Below, piece after piece: positions 22,131-33,241 of a stretch of DNA of 53,854 bases. The DNA comes from Bacilli bacterium (GTDB taxonomy: Bacteria; Bacillota_I; Bacilli_A; ML615J-28; CAG-313). Both the position numbers and the translations under genes were made by a program. Below the pieces are notes generated by a model. It made no database searches and was not told the DNA's origin. It saw nothing but the letters and a program-made list of their open reading frames with translations. Position 1 is the stretch's first letter; the number at the start of each line of letters is the position of its first letter. The DNA is taken from the NCBI GenBank assembly GCA_900770645.1, contig CAAGKY010000044.1, positions 1 to 53,854 of the forward strand, written 5' to 3'.

Positions 22131-23453
22131 CTATTTTGCGTATGGATATACGTGAACGTCTTCAGTGATTTCACCAGCAACTAATAAGTTTTTGTTTAAT
22201 AATGCTTTTGCATACCAAGTAGAGAATCCTTGTTGTAAAGCACCATCTGGAGTACCTAATAATTGAGTAGGAACGATAGCCATATATGGAGCATAAACAC
22301 CAGCAGAACTCATCATATCAGAACCGTTTAATCCGAAGAAGAATGAACGACCTTTTAATCTTGGAGATACATAAACGTTCATACCATCGATTTCACCAAC
22401 TTTGTAAGGACCATTCATCTTAGCTACTTTAGCAGCATTGAATCCATTAACGAATTTTAAGATTGGTAATACGTCAGCAGCAATTACCATATAGTTAGGA
22501 TGGAATTTTTGAGTTCTCTTATAGATAATAGCTTTTGCTTCTTCGATAACTTCTAAGAATGCATTGTAGTGTTCAAATTTAGAAACACCAACTGGTAAAG
22601 TTTTAGACCATGTTAATTTATCTTCATGAGCTAAAGCACCTTCGTATAACATATCAACGATTTCAGTATCGATTTCATATGCTAATTCACCACAAGCTTG
22701 TTCAGCGATTTGTTTATCTAAAGAGAAACCATAATCAGTTTTAGCTTGGAATGCAGTAATTTGGTCATATTTAACAGCAATACGTCTTGGTTCAGCAACT
22801 AAAGCGATTCTTTCCATAACTGGTTTAATAGCAGGAATTTCTTCAGCAGGAACTTGTTCCATTTGGAATCTTTCAGCAACATAAGCAACTTTTTTACCCG
22901 CTTTTAATTCATTAGTGTATTCACCATCAATTTTATAAGTATAACGAACAACGTTATTACCTTCAACGTTAGTTAATCCACCTTCACGAGCAGGGAAAGT
23001 AGTAGCAACAGCACCATCTTCACCAGCAGCAACTTCTTCGATTAAGATTTGAGAAGTATAAGCAACACGGTTGTCATCCATTTGACCTAAACCGAATACG
23101 CTATTTAATTCTCTACCTTTCATACCATTCTTATCAGTAGCAGCTTCATATTTTAAGTAAGCAACAGAACCACTGTAAGAAGTCATTGGGTGAACGATAA
23201 CTAAATCATTAGCGATTAAGCTAGGAACAGCGATATTAGTTAAGTTTAAACAGAATTTTTTCCAATCACCTAAATCAGCACGGTTACCACCAGCAACCAT
23301 AGATTCAGTCATCCATCTGTTAGTATTATCTAATAATACAGCAGTAGTTAATTTTGTATTGTTTGATACAGCTTTTCCGTCAAAGTTTTTAGCAACATAA
23401 GCTTCAGCAACTTTTAATTGACGGCCATAAGTTTCTAATAAATTTTGTCTCAT
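22131..23453 (-). CDS. Major capsid protein, gp23-like (440 aa)
   Basis: 440 residues, uninterrupted even under the standard code because all four Trp codons are TGG. The sequence has HK97/gp23 character: an N-terminal arm (QLKVAEAYVAKNFDG), FCLNLTNIAVPSLIANDLV, EPRRIAVKYDQITA, a helix with ACGELAYEIDTEIVDMLYE (spine), then NYMVIAADVLPILKFV and a C-terminal domain ending VHVYPYAK. It forms the icosahedral shell. Base composition is clearly more GC-rich and codon use more uniform than in the neighbours, as expected for the most expressed gene. AAAGGAG precedes the ATG at 23453. It follows the protease-scaffold gene, with a strong terminator after it. Confidence 0.85.
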   Translation of the reverse strand: MRQNLLETYGRQLKVAEAYVAKNFDGKAVSNNTKLTTAVLLDNTNRWMTESMVAGGNRADLGDWKKFCLNLTNIAVPSLIANDLVIVHPMTSYSGSVAYLKYEAATDKNGMKGRELNSVFGLGQMDDNRVAYTSQILIEEVAAGEDGAVATTFPAREGGLTNVEGNNVVRYTYKIDGEYTNELKAGKKVAYVAERFQMEQVPAEEIPAIKPVMERIALVAEPRRIAVKYDQITAFQAKTDYGFSLDKQIAEQACGELAYEIDTEIVDMLYEGALAHEDKLTWSKTLPVGVSKFEHYNAFLEVIEEAKAIIYKRTQKFHPNYMVIAADVLPILKFVNGFNAAKVAKMNGPYKVGEIDGMNVYVSPRLKGRSFFFGLNGSDMMSSAGVYAPYMAIVPTQLLGTPDGALQQGFSTWYAKALLNKNLLVAGEITEDVHVYPYAK

Positions 23454-23474
23454 TGTTTTTCTCCTTTGTTTTTT

Positions 23475-25352
23475 TTAAAACTTTTCATTTAGACCAGCTA
23501 ATTCATATAAAGAATCCCAGTCATAATCATCGTTTTTACGATTTTCTTTTTGTTCTTTAATAACAACTTTAGAGTTCTTATTAATAGAATAAGGTCTAGT
23601 ATAAGTAACATTTTCAGTTAGAATCTTGTCACAAACTTCGTTAATTTGTTCGAAAGATGTTTTATCTCCTAATCTACTAGAAATATCAGAAGGTCTAACT
23701 CCTAATTGTGACGCTCTAAATGAAATGTATTGTTCAAGCATTTTTGCACATTTAGCTTTATACGCTTTTGCAATCTTAACGCTTTCTGAAAGTTTCTTTT
23801 CATACTCACTAGTTGTGTTTGCTAATTTTTTATTTAGATCATCAACTTTTGTTTGTGCTACTTTCACTTGTTCAGTTAAAGTAACTGTTTTTTCTTTTTC
23901 TGCTTTAATACTTTCATTTAATTTTGAAGCATTTGCAGTCTTTAATGCGTTAATAGCATTATCTTTTTGAACTAATTTTTCGTTCAAATTCTTAATTTGT
24001 GCTTCAGCTACTCTTACTCTTGCTGCAATTTTGCTTGTTCTAGCAAATGCATCTTTATACTTATCAAGCTCTTCTGTCAATTCTTTAACTTTGGAATCTT
24101 CAACTGTTCTAGAACTCTTAAGATCTTTAAGTTCTTGTTCGAGTAAGTCTTTTTGACGAATCATGTCTTTTAAGCTTTCTAAAATTTCTTCATCTTCTTC
24201 TCCGTTATCTTCGGCAGGCTCAGGTTCATTAATTTCTTCTACTTCATCAGATTCACCAGCTTGAGCTTCTTCGTCCTCAAGATTTTCATCTTCAGATACT
24301 ATATTATCTTCTTCCTCATTTTCAGGAAGACTATAACCAATGTTTACAATTACTTTTCCTTCTTCAGAATTATCAAATTCTAAAGTTGTAATTTCGTATT
24401 CTTTATCTTCAATTACAATTGGTTTAAATTCTAAACTTAATTCACCTTCATATTCTTGTAATTGATCAATCATTGTGCTTACAGTATAAGCTTCTGTTTT
24501 TTCAATTTCTTCTTCAGGTTGTTCTTCAATAGGTTCTTCAGTTTCAGCTACTTCTTTATCTTCTACATCTTCGATTTCACTATCTTCATCTTCTAGATTT
24601 TCTGATTCGTCTTCTTCTTTTAAAGTAATTGCTGATTCTTGTTTAATATCGATTGAAGGAACAATTTCAACTTCTATAATTTCATCATCTTCAGTCATAT
24701 TTTCATCTAATGAAATTTCTAATTCTTCTAATGTATTTCTCATAATTTCTTTTTCTTCTTCTGGAGCGTTTTCAATAGATTCTCTTAACGCTTTCTTTAA
24801 TTTTTTATCTTTAACGTTCATTGATTCTGTCATATATTTAAGTCTAGCTGCTTTAACTGCTGGTAAAATAACAGCATCAAAACATTCGAACATATATGTA
24901 TCTGGATCAACAACTTCTTCTCCCATTTCTTCGATGAGATCACCTGATCCACGAGAACTAATTCCAATAGTAGTTCCATAATCACATAGAGTTTTTAAAA
25001 TTTTTCCAGATGGAGTATTTAAAATATCAAAGCAAGCAATTAATTGTCCATTTGCATTCTTAACTGGTTTTTCATTTAATGCAATTGCAATTTTTTCTGG
25101 ATCTACTTCTTCTCTATCAAGTGGATGTCCTAATTCTCCAAATAAGCATTTATTATTGATTTTTTCTAGGACAATTTCATCTTCGAAAACGTTGTTTCAA
25201 AGAGATTCGTTGTATTTTCTACCATTTCTAGTTGGAATCGTAAAATCGGCACATGGACCAACTAAGCGTCCTAAAATCTGTCTACTTTCCATTTCTTCTT
25301 TACTTAATCTTTTATAAGAAAAGGATTCATTTCTCTTTAAAGTTTCAAGCAT
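23475..25352 (-). CDS. Prohead protease fused to an internal scaffold (625 aa)
   Basis: Residues 1 to about 155 look like a gp21/U9-type prohead protease: CADFTIPTRNGRKYN, CLFGELGHPLDREEVDPEKI with the conserved GxLGHP His, then LKTLCDYGTTIGISSRGSG carrying the SSRG serine region. The remaining 470 residues are very acidic and coiled-coil-rich, as in scaffolding proteins, and end before WDSLYELAGL. A single gene encoding both would provide a scaffold that is cleaved during head maturation. One TGA and one TGG code Trp. The real start is the ATG at 25352 with AAGGAGGT; an internal ATG at 24926 would lose the protease. It directly precedes the capsid gene. Confidence 0.75.
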
Positions 25353-25442
25353 GATTGCTTTACCTCCTTATTATGAATAGTTTCTTCATATTTTTACTAT
25401 AATTATATTTTCATCGAAGTCGAACATAGCTCAACCAATTAA

Positions 25443-25464
25443 TCAATTAATTTAGCAGTATAAA
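25443..25464 (-). promoter_or_regulatory. Late-promoter-like element, capsid unit, proximal copy
   Basis: Gene orientation: TATACTGCTAAATTAATTGA. The ACTGC in place of TTTGC is the main deviation from consensus. It lies about 91 bases above the protease-scaffold ATG. Confidence 0.5.
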
Positions 25465-25530
25465 AAAATATTTTTTTAAAAAATTTAATAATTTGATAAT
25501 TTTTTAAATTATTAAAATATTAAATAAAGA

Positions 25531-25551
25531 TCAAATAATTTAGCAAATAAA
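25531..25551 (-). promoter_or_regulatory. Late-promoter-like element, capsid unit, distal copy
   Basis: Gene orientation: TTTATTTGCTAAATTATTTG, close to consensus. It partly overlaps the terminator of the preceding unit and lies about 180 bases above the protease-scaffold ATG. Confidence 0.6.
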
Positions 25552-25583
25552 AAAACTATTTATATAAAATAAATAGTTTTTTT
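25549..25583 (-). terminator. Terminator after the portal unit
   Basis: A hairpin of AAAAACTATTTA pairing with TAAATAGTTTTT around an A/T loop, followed by a U run on the minus strand, a few bases below the stop of the 156-residue gene. Confidence 0.75.
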
Positions 25584-25597
25584 ATTATTTTAATTTA

Positions 25598-26068
25598 TTA
25601 TCTAAATTCACGTCTTCCAGCTAAACATTCTAAAACTAATAGATCTGTCTTTATTAGTTTCAATAAATTTAAACAGCTTGAAGAATCTTTAGTTGAATAA
25701 TATTCGTGTAATACTTTTAGTAATTCTTCTGCACGAATTTCTTTTAAGAATAAGTCTTTGTCTTTTTCTAGCTTATTACTATATAGATTAATTTGAACTA
25801 ATAAGCAAACTAAAGTTGTTATACATTGATCTTCATTCTCGATATCTTTTAATATATTTACATATAGAGGAGATTTTTTCTGATTGTGCTTTTTTCTAAG
25901 CATCTCATAAAAATTACCAGCTTCAATTCACTTATTTTTAACAATAAACTCTAAAACTTTTGTTGGAATATCTTTAGATATAAGTAACTCTTTCATATTA
26001 TTTCTAACATCTATTCCTGCATCTTCCATTTTTACCAAAATTGATAAGCAATCACTTTTTGTTAACAT
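25598..26068 (-). CDS. Unknown protein between portal and protease (156 aa)
   Basis: A helical 156-residue protein starting MLTKSDCLSILVKMEDAGID with one TGA Trp (NKWIEAG). It is Leu/Lys-rich with a leucine-repeat helix (TTLVCLLVQINLYSNKLEKD), no signal peptide and no metal site. AAAGGAAA precedes the ATG at 26068. The position suggests a small head or core protein; a scaffolding accessory is possible. No family recognised. Confidence 0.6.
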
Positions 26069-26094
26069 TGTTATATTTCCTTTCGTTTTAAAAA

Positions 26095-28038
26095 CTAATT
26101 ATTTTTAGTAAAGTCTTTATTTTCGTCTAGCTCTGTAGGTGAAGGTAGAAAATCACTTTCTTCTAGAAATTCGCTTTCATTAAACACTTCTTGATCTTCA
26201 GTAAGTCTAATTAATCCTGAAGTTTCTTCAATAGATTCCATAGCGATTTCAACATCTCCAGAATTTCCTAATTCTCCTAATTCTTCTGAGCTATCTTCTG
26301 TTTCGTCTGGTACACTATCTAATTCTTCGTTTTCAGTTTCTTCCTCTTCTTTTGCAGCAGCTTCTAGCGCATTAATTTCTTCTTGAATAATTTGAAGAAT
26401 TCCATCACCATAGTTAAGAGTACCAATTAGTTCTTTAAGAATTTCTAAGCGTCTAGCTTTGTCTTCGATATCACTAAATAGAGATTGCATATTACTAATT
26501 GCAGAAATTCTATTAGTTAAATCTGATCTATAATCGATTTCTTCTTGAGTAATAGGCGCTTTCATTTTTAATACGAAGTTATTTAGATAAGCTTTACATC
26601 CTTTGTCGATTAAGAATAAATTAATAGCATCAGTTAAAGCTTGAATAATCGCATTTTGAACTCTTTTTACACTTTTAGCAAATACGCTTGAGATAATCGC
26701 AAGTGATGTACCACCATTAAATCCAGCTCCATCTTCAGTATATCCTAAATAAGCTTTAGGGATACCAAATGCAGCGTAGAACTTAATAATTCATGCGTCT
26801 AAGTCTGCTAAGTTTTTTACATCGATGTCTCCACCAATAGCATTAATAGTTATTGCACCCTGACCATTATGAGTAGCTGTAAAAATATTATTTTCAATTG
26901 GTCCTGGGCTATTGTATTCAGACATAGCTTCACCAACATTTAATGCAGATTTTTGTTCAAATAGCTCTTTTACTCTTCTTAATGTTTGTTGGACTTGTGT
27001 TTTAGGCATATCACCTACTTCAACTTGAATATTTCTAACAATAGAAGATTTTGTAATTCTATTTAATAAGATTGAGTTTTCCAATAATGATTTTTCTCTT
27101 CAAATTTTATATGCATCAATTAGCATAGATTTACCACGTCTAACAGTATAAGCTTGTGAATTAGTATTATTTTTATAATCATCGTCAGTTACGAATAATT
27201 CAACTTTTTCTGGGAATCTTGTAAAATTATCTTCTAAGCAAGCATGAACAAAATCATCAGCTTGATAAATATTTACATCTGTAGACTTCATTCTAAAGTT
27301 TCCAATAGTATTGTTTGAACCAGTAGCACCAAAAGTAGAAGATAAGAAGTCTACTTTATTCTCTTCATTTGGAGTTTCAATATATCCATAAGTTCTTCCG
27401 AATTTTACTAGTTCATAAATTGTTCCTGGATCATTTATCATTTCTACGTAGTGACTATATTTATCACTAGTATTATGAATATTTAAATTAATAGCTTCAT
27501 CTAAAGGCTTATTTGTAGATTCATTTAACGTTGTTCTAGCAGCTAAAGAATTATTTATATTATCTTTCTTAAAGACTTTGTCTTCATAATCAGATTCTCT
27601 AAATAATCGTAAATAGACATCACCGTACTTAATTAGATTATAAACTCATCCATAAATATTTTTATCTGCGTTCATTACGTTTAATAAATAATTTACAAAT
27701 AGGCTTATTTTTGGGTCTTGTGATTCGCATCAAACAATATGACCTTGATCATTCATCTCTGTTGCTTCTTCTGCAATAATTTTTATTACAGAAGCAACAC
27801 TCGAATCAGCAGCCATATTATCTATTACTTGGTATACTTGTTCTCTAGAATTAGATAGAGATGTAAAACTTTCAATCGCACTTGTGTCTAATCCACCATT
27901 GATTCCACCTTCAATTATGTCATCAATTAGTGCTTTAGTTATATCTATATCTATCTTAGTCGTACTATCTAAAGTTGTAGGCTGTGCTTGTGAACCTACA
28001 AGTGGATTTTTAGTTTTTTTAGATTGAGTATTTTCCAT
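26095..28038 (-). CDS. Portal protein, gp20-like (647 aa)
   Basis: A single frame of 647 residues with four TGA and no TGG Trp codons. The central block SILLNRITKSSIVRNIQVEV followed by GDMPKTQVQQTLRRVKELF is the stem and wing region typical of T4-type portals, and AAFGIPKAYLGYTEDGAGFN matches the usual post-stem motif. The C-terminal 120 residues are acidic and low in complexity. It forms the dodecameric ring for DNA entry and for attachment of the neck. AAAGGAG precedes the ATG at 28038. It directly follows the terminase gene. Confidence 0.85.
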
Positions 28039-28048
28039 ATAGTCTCCT

Positions 28049-30073
28049 TTATATTATTATAATACCATCAGTAAGATCTCGATAGTATTTTCATTCTTCT
28101 TGTTCTTTCTTCTTTTCAAACTCATTTGCTGAAGCTTGTTCAGCATAAATTTTAGTTAATTCTTCTTCGAAATTTATTATCAGTTGCTGTTTTTGATAGT
28201 TATCATTTGAAATTGAGTTTACAGATAGTGATGCGTCTAAGCTTTCTCCAAAGTTATACGCAAAATCTGCTGCAAAACTACTTGCTCTAAATGTTGCACC
28301 ACAAACAGCATCGAGAATATCTTTATGAAAGTTTGGCGTATGGTCAACTTTACCAGTATTGATATTTCTTTCTACATCTAAGAATTCGTCAAATAATCTG
28401 CTTGTCTTATACATCAAGAAACGTTTTTCATAGATTACATTTTTTAAGAATTGATAAGGTTTACAGATTCTATCTGAGTCAACTCTATCGACAGATACAA
28501 CTTCACAGTCAAAACCTTCGCTTGAAAGTTGTTGTCTTAAGTCATATGACTGAAATGTATCCGAAGTAATTGACTTAATATTAAATCCGACACTTTTTAG
28601 CCATCTAATAAATATTCTATTTTTTTCAAAAGATATTTGTCGTCCTTTTGGAGCTTTAATTGCAGCTGAAAAAGCCAATCTAAATGATAAGTCCTTAGCT
28701 TCATCTTCACCATTTGCACTAGGCTTCTTACCAGTTATTCATACTCCAGCAATACCCGTCATGTCACCTGAAATAGACATATCCAGATGGATAAATAACG
28801 GTAAAGCTTTTAATTCTTCTGGAATAACCGATAAATCAAAGAAATTAGAATATTGAAGTCTATCTTCTGGTCCATTACCAACTTCTAAAATTTCTTTTGT
28901 AAATGGATTTTTGATATTTTCATTAATAACTTCTTTGACTGCACTTGCTGACATATATTTATTTAATGAACTACTAGAAATACCAGCAAAGTCACAAAGT
29001 GCTCTTTCAATGTCTTCTATAAATTTTGATTTAAAATCGATTGGAACATCAATAACTTTATAGCCACGTTCTTTATAAGAATCTAAATTTTGATATTCAT
29101 TTTCTGGAATAATTATACTTTCTAAGAATTTATTTCCTAGACCGACTTTAAATAATTTATCAGAGTATGTTCCTTTTGGTTTTACTTCTCAAACAGGTTT
29201 ATCAATAACTAAAGTGTTATTTCCATCAGTTTGAGAGAGCATTTTTATATATTCTTCCATGAATGATTGTTCACTTCTTTTTGAAGAAGCTACAACGAGC
29301 ATAGTAGGATTAACTCCACCAAAAACGAAACGTGTCATCATACCACCTATTGCTGTATCAATCATATCTTTTGCTTTTTTCTTTTGTTTATCTATATCTT
29401 GATTTTTAATGAACGAAATTTCGTCGAAGAACGCATAATAGATAGGTTTACCAATTACATCATCAGCTTGTGAACCAATGATTATAGATAAAGGTTCAGG
29501 CGGATTTCAATAATCTTGATTATTACGTCTAGTCATTGTTCCACGACTCATAAATCAAGGAGAAGCTTGGATAGTTTTTTGGAATTTACTTACTGCGATT
29601 TCTTCTGCTAGAGCTAATTTAATATTCATAAAAGCAAAACAGATTTTTTCAGTAGGTTTTAATCTAAAATATTCTAATGGATTTTTTAAGCACATAACTC
29701 TATACATTAGGTATGCACCAACACATCCACAGGCAACTTCTGATTTACCAAGACCTCTGGCACCACTTTCTAATAAACAGTTATACGCGGTAGTTAGATT
29801 ATCTGGAAAAAGCTTTTTTAATTCACCTAATCAAAATGGATATAGTTTAATATTTCCAGCAGCATCTTTTCAAGCTTGACCTAGATAATGATCATTTGTA
29901 ATAAATGTCTCAATATCTACTGGTATCTCTCTATACTCTGCGTATTTTAAGTCTTCTAAGATGTCCGATTTACCTTCTTCTGCATACTGAGCTAGAATTT
30001 GTAGCGCAACTCTTCGTTCTTCTTCAGATAAATTATTAAGAGCTTCTAAATTTATTACATCGTTAGACATCAT
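28049..30073 (-). CDS. Terminase large subunit (674 aa)
   Basis: 674 residues with seven TGA and one TGG Trp codons. ATPase: Walker A SGARGLGKS at residues 103-111 and Walker B IYYAFFDE ending at 218, followed by a coupling segment with VVASSKRSE. Nuclease: LFIHLDMSISGDMTGIAG with the first acidic residue of the RNase-H fold, and HKDILDAVCGA carrying the last. It pumps DNA into the prohead and cuts concatemers. Two ATGs at 30073 and 30070 are possible; AAAGGAAA lies upstream. A TATAAT-type element is just upstream of it. The portal gene follows with a 10-base gap. Confidence 0.92.
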
Positions 30074-30100
30074 CTACTCGTTTCCTTTCTTTTAATAATT

Positions 30101-30127
30101 TACTATTATATTATACAATATTTATAA
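30101..30127 (-). promoter_or_regulatory. TATAAT-type promoter-like element before terminase
   Basis: Gene orientation: ATATTGTATAATATAATAG, in the 57-base gap before the terminase. The same TTGTATAATATA core is at 49070-49090. No clear -35 box is visible. Confidence 0.5.
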
Positions 30128-30130
30128 AAA

Positions 30131-30949
30131 CTATTTGTTTTCATCACTTGAATCAGTAGAATCTGAAGTTTCTTTTTTATTTTTTTCAGCAACTGGATTT
30201 TTATTGCTTCCTTTTTTAATCTTACCTCTATCGCGTCCTCATTGATTTACGATATCGATAATATTTTTATCAGAGTCTAATTTAGTATCTTCTGGAACAA
30301 TATCTTCCTCTATTGCTTCTTCAGCTGTTACACCGTAGAGCTTTGGAAAAATAAATTTTAGAAATAATTTTCTCTTGTTCTCTGCCATGTAGTTAATATA
30401 ATTATTAATTACTGATGCAACTTTCATAGCTCAGTCTAAATTATTTAGCACTAATAAAACGTGTTTACATCCTTTTCCAGTAGAATTAGCCATTCCGGTT
30501 TTTCCAGGACCTGGGTCTTTGTCTGAACCATCTACAGAATCTCCACTAATAATTAGCGCATGAGCATATCGATATTTAAAGTCGTCGCATGAGCATTTTA
30601 CTTTTATTTGGTTCATATTAAATACTTTTGTTACAGCTTGAACAATTGTTCGATATTCGAGTTTATTATTATTACTCTTAATATTTTTAGCAATCTCAGA
30701 TACGACTCCATCTACTTTTAATGTTACGTCATATTCAGAAGTTTCTCCAGTTACTGGAATATTTATTGTAAGTAAATCAGCCTTGAAAAAATCATCCATA
30801 TTAATATTATTATAATTTTTTACTTGTGTAGCAATTTTAGAGAATTTTTTACGCTCAAATCTATTCTTACCACGTATATTATGTTTATAAATATCTACAG
30901 ATTTTGATTTACTAACTAGTTGATTTCTTGTATCTTCTTTTAATTGCAT
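30131..30949 (-). CDS. SWIM-type zinc protein upstream of terminase (272 aa)
   Basis: A single frame of 272 residues with two TGA Trp codons, the first joining the zinc region to the C-terminal half (NNLDWAMKVAS). A SWIM-like C-x-C ... C-x-H motif is formed by KCSCDDFKYRY at about residue 119 and GKGCKHVLL at about 162. SWIM fingers bind zinc and act in DNA or protein binding. The C-terminus is a charged tail ending SDENK. GGAGGT precedes the ATG at 30949. Its position before the large terminase invites a packaging role, but it is not a recognised small terminase. Confidence 0.65.
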
Positions 30950-30977
30950 AATACTACCTCCTAGTTTTTAACTATCT

Positions 30978-30998
30978 GTATAATTTAGCAAATAAATT
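30978..30998 (-). promoter_or_regulatory. Late-promoter-like element before the packaging genes
   Basis: Gene orientation: ATTTATTTGCTAAATTATAC. It is 29 bases above the ATG of the SWIM-type gene and directly below the terminator at 31010-31037. Confidence 0.6.
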
Positions 30999-31009
30999 TA
31001 ATAAAAATA

Positions 31010-31037
31010 AAAAAGAGACTAATTAAAGTCTCTTTTA
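31010..31037 (-). terminator. Terminator after the nucleotidyltransferase-like gene
   Basis: A hairpin of AAAGAGACTTTAATTAGTCTCTTT with a U run on the minus strand. The TAA of the gene (31035-31037) lies in the ascending stem. Confidence 0.75.
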
Positions 31038-32363
31038 TTGTTCAGTTAAACTTAAATCTGCTGAAACTAACTCATTTTTTAATTCTTTAAGACCGTCTAA
31101 ATATGAATTATTTCTAAGCTCTTTAAAAACAAGATTTCCGATTCCGTATTCTCCGTCATTTGCGATACTTTCTCTTCTCATTTCATAAAGCTCTTCGAAG
31201 AATTTTTCAATTTCTTCTATTTGTTGACTCTCAATAACTTTATTAGCTTTGTCTACTCAATTATTAAATTCTTCTTCAATCTCTTCTTCATTAATATCTG
31301 GAATATCCTCTAAAATAGGCTCCTTAATTCATTTATTGTTCATTACAGAATATATACCATTAGATTTTAATGCAGAAGGTTTTCTTTCTTCTTCTAATTT
31401 TGTATCACTAGTTTCAACATATATTTCTACAGGAATTCCATAAAAATCTATGTCATATTTATCATTAAATAATGATTTATATTTGTCATAAATAATTGGA
31501 TATAAATTAGCTTCACTTCCTAATTTTTCTGTATTTGCAACAATATGAATATCTAAATCACTATCTTTAGTGTAATTATATGAACAATTTGATCCTACAA
31601 GTTTAATATCTTCTACTTCAATTTTAATTTCGTCTTCTTTTAACTGCTCTAAAAATTTGTCAGCTATCTCTAATATTTTTTCTCTAACTTCGTCTCTTAA
31701 AACTTTATCTTCATCCCAAAGTTTTGGATTAAGTTGGTCATGTTTTTCAATATCTTCAGATAGACTTTCTTTTATTACTAATTGATTTGCAATCTTATTT
31801 AATGTTTCAATAATAGTTTTTTTAGATAAAACTTGTTTAATACAGTTTTTAATCTGTGGTTCGTCAACTTTGGCAATTGGTAAATTAATGCATAATTGTA
31901 ATAATTTATTTATTTTACTTTTGTCTACTTTTAGAACAACAGCTCAAATGAGATAAAGAACGTAGTCAACCATTAATTGTGTTTTTTGTTTATCATTTAG
32001 ATTATAAAGATCGATCATTGGATCTTTATTAGCAATAATATTAGTTAAGTCAACAATTAAACTATCTACATCTTCGTAGACTTCTTTTGCAAAATGGTCT
32101 GTAAAATCTGATTCTTCTAAAGTAATGTTATCTAATCTGATTTCCTTAGTTCCCATTAATCCTCTATTGACTAGCTCTTCTATTATTTTGAGTCCAGCAT
32201 TTTTAAAATTATTATCTCTGCAGATTTCCAAATAATCTCTTAGTTTTTGATCACTGCAAGCTTTGACATTTTCACGTCTTTGTCCAATATCAAATAATCT
32301 CATTTTTTCAACTGCTGAAAGATTAGATGATTCAGAAAGACTTTTTACATTTATCTTTTTCAT
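31035..32363 (-). CDS. Nucleotidyltransferase-fold protein (442 aa)
   Basis: 442 residues with three TGA and one TGG Trp codons. Residues about 252-272 contain KLVGSNCSYNYTKDSDLDIH, the GS ... DxD signature of the polymerase-beta-type nucleotidyltransferase superfamily, with both acidic metal ligands present. The N-terminal 230 residues are helical and unlike CCA-adding enzymes, and the C-terminus is acidic and helical. It could transfer a nucleotide to RNA, protein or antibiotic; the substrate is unknown. GAGGT precedes the ATG at 32363. It lies in a unit with two unknown genes, below a late-promoter-like element. Confidence 0.65.
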
Positions 32364-32386
32364 TATATTATACCTCGTTGGTCTTA

Positions 32387-33226
32387 CTAAAAGGTAATTC
32401 TACAATCTAAGTACGCTTTACCACACATTGTATCTACTAACACGTAGTTTTGCAAGTCTGTACTAGTTATAAAATTTAAATTTTTATGTTTTGTATCAGT
32501 TATTTCAATAATTTTATAGTTAAATGTTTGGAGGTAACTTGGTTCACGCTTAGTTGCGCTCTTACCATCTTTAAAATTATCTAAGAATACTTCAGCTTGT
32601 TGCACACTATCAAAAAGTGGACATGCTCGATACGATCTGAAGTCCATTCCACCCATTTTTACACTATACACATCATTTTTTGTTTTTTTATCTAAATAAA
32701 TAGTTCGTCGTCAATCTTCTGGAGATCTACATCATATTCAATATTTTGGAAGATTTTGTGAACTTGAGCTATTAAATTGATTTTGAGTATTAATTTTAGT
32801 CACTAAAGTTAATTGTGTTTCAAGAACGTCTTTATACTTTTCTCGACGTGTTTCAAATAAATTTGCTTGTTGAGCAATAGTTTTTAGTGCTGATCTTAAT
32901 TCATCTTTAGTAACAAATTTGCAGCATTGCTCCACTAAAACATTTGAAAAATCATTTATCTTTAAAACTATACTAGCCACAAGTCGTCTAAATATTAATT
33001 TTACCTTATCTTCTGGTGATTTAACACGTAGAATCCAACAAGCAGCACTATGATCTAAGAAGTCAAATAGTGTTTTATTTGTAGTTGTTTGAAGATTAAA
33101 TGATTCTAAACTATTTACATATCAAGCTACTACTTGTCCAAAATCTGTCTCTACTGGTATGAAATCATTAATATCTGTACTGATTAAATTGTTAATATCT
33201 ACTGATTCAATTAGTTTTTGACTCAT
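32387..33226 (-). CDS. Unknown protein (279 aa)
   Basis: 279 residues with four TGA and one TGG Trp codons, beginning MSQKLIESVDINNLISTDI. The C-terminal half holds the strings KYWIWCRSPEDWRR and KMGGMDFRSYRACPLFDS, which look like a compact beta-rich domain. No signal peptide or membrane segment. GGAGGC lies above the ATG at 33226. It ends 23 bases before the nucleotidyltransferase-like gene. No family recognised; a late accessory or virion protein is plausible from the promoter type. Confidence 0.6.
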
Positions 33227-33241
33227 GAGTAAGCCTCCAAA

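Larger units (their letters stand above)
25353..25597 (-). other. Long AT-rich leader and intergenic region before the capsid unit
   Basis: This 245-base region contains two late-promoter-like elements, the terminator of the unit upstream, A/T runs with several self-complementary segments, and an 18-codon frame (25371-25427, ATG start, sequence MFDFDENIIIVKIW) with at most a weak binding site. No real gene is supported. The tandem promoters and long leader suggest high or specially controlled expression of the protease-scaffold and capsid genes. Confidence 0.5.

Noticed and set aside
25440..25560. AT-rich segment as a replication origin
   Set aside because: The A/T runs are explained by promoter and terminator elements; no iterons or initiator boxes visible.
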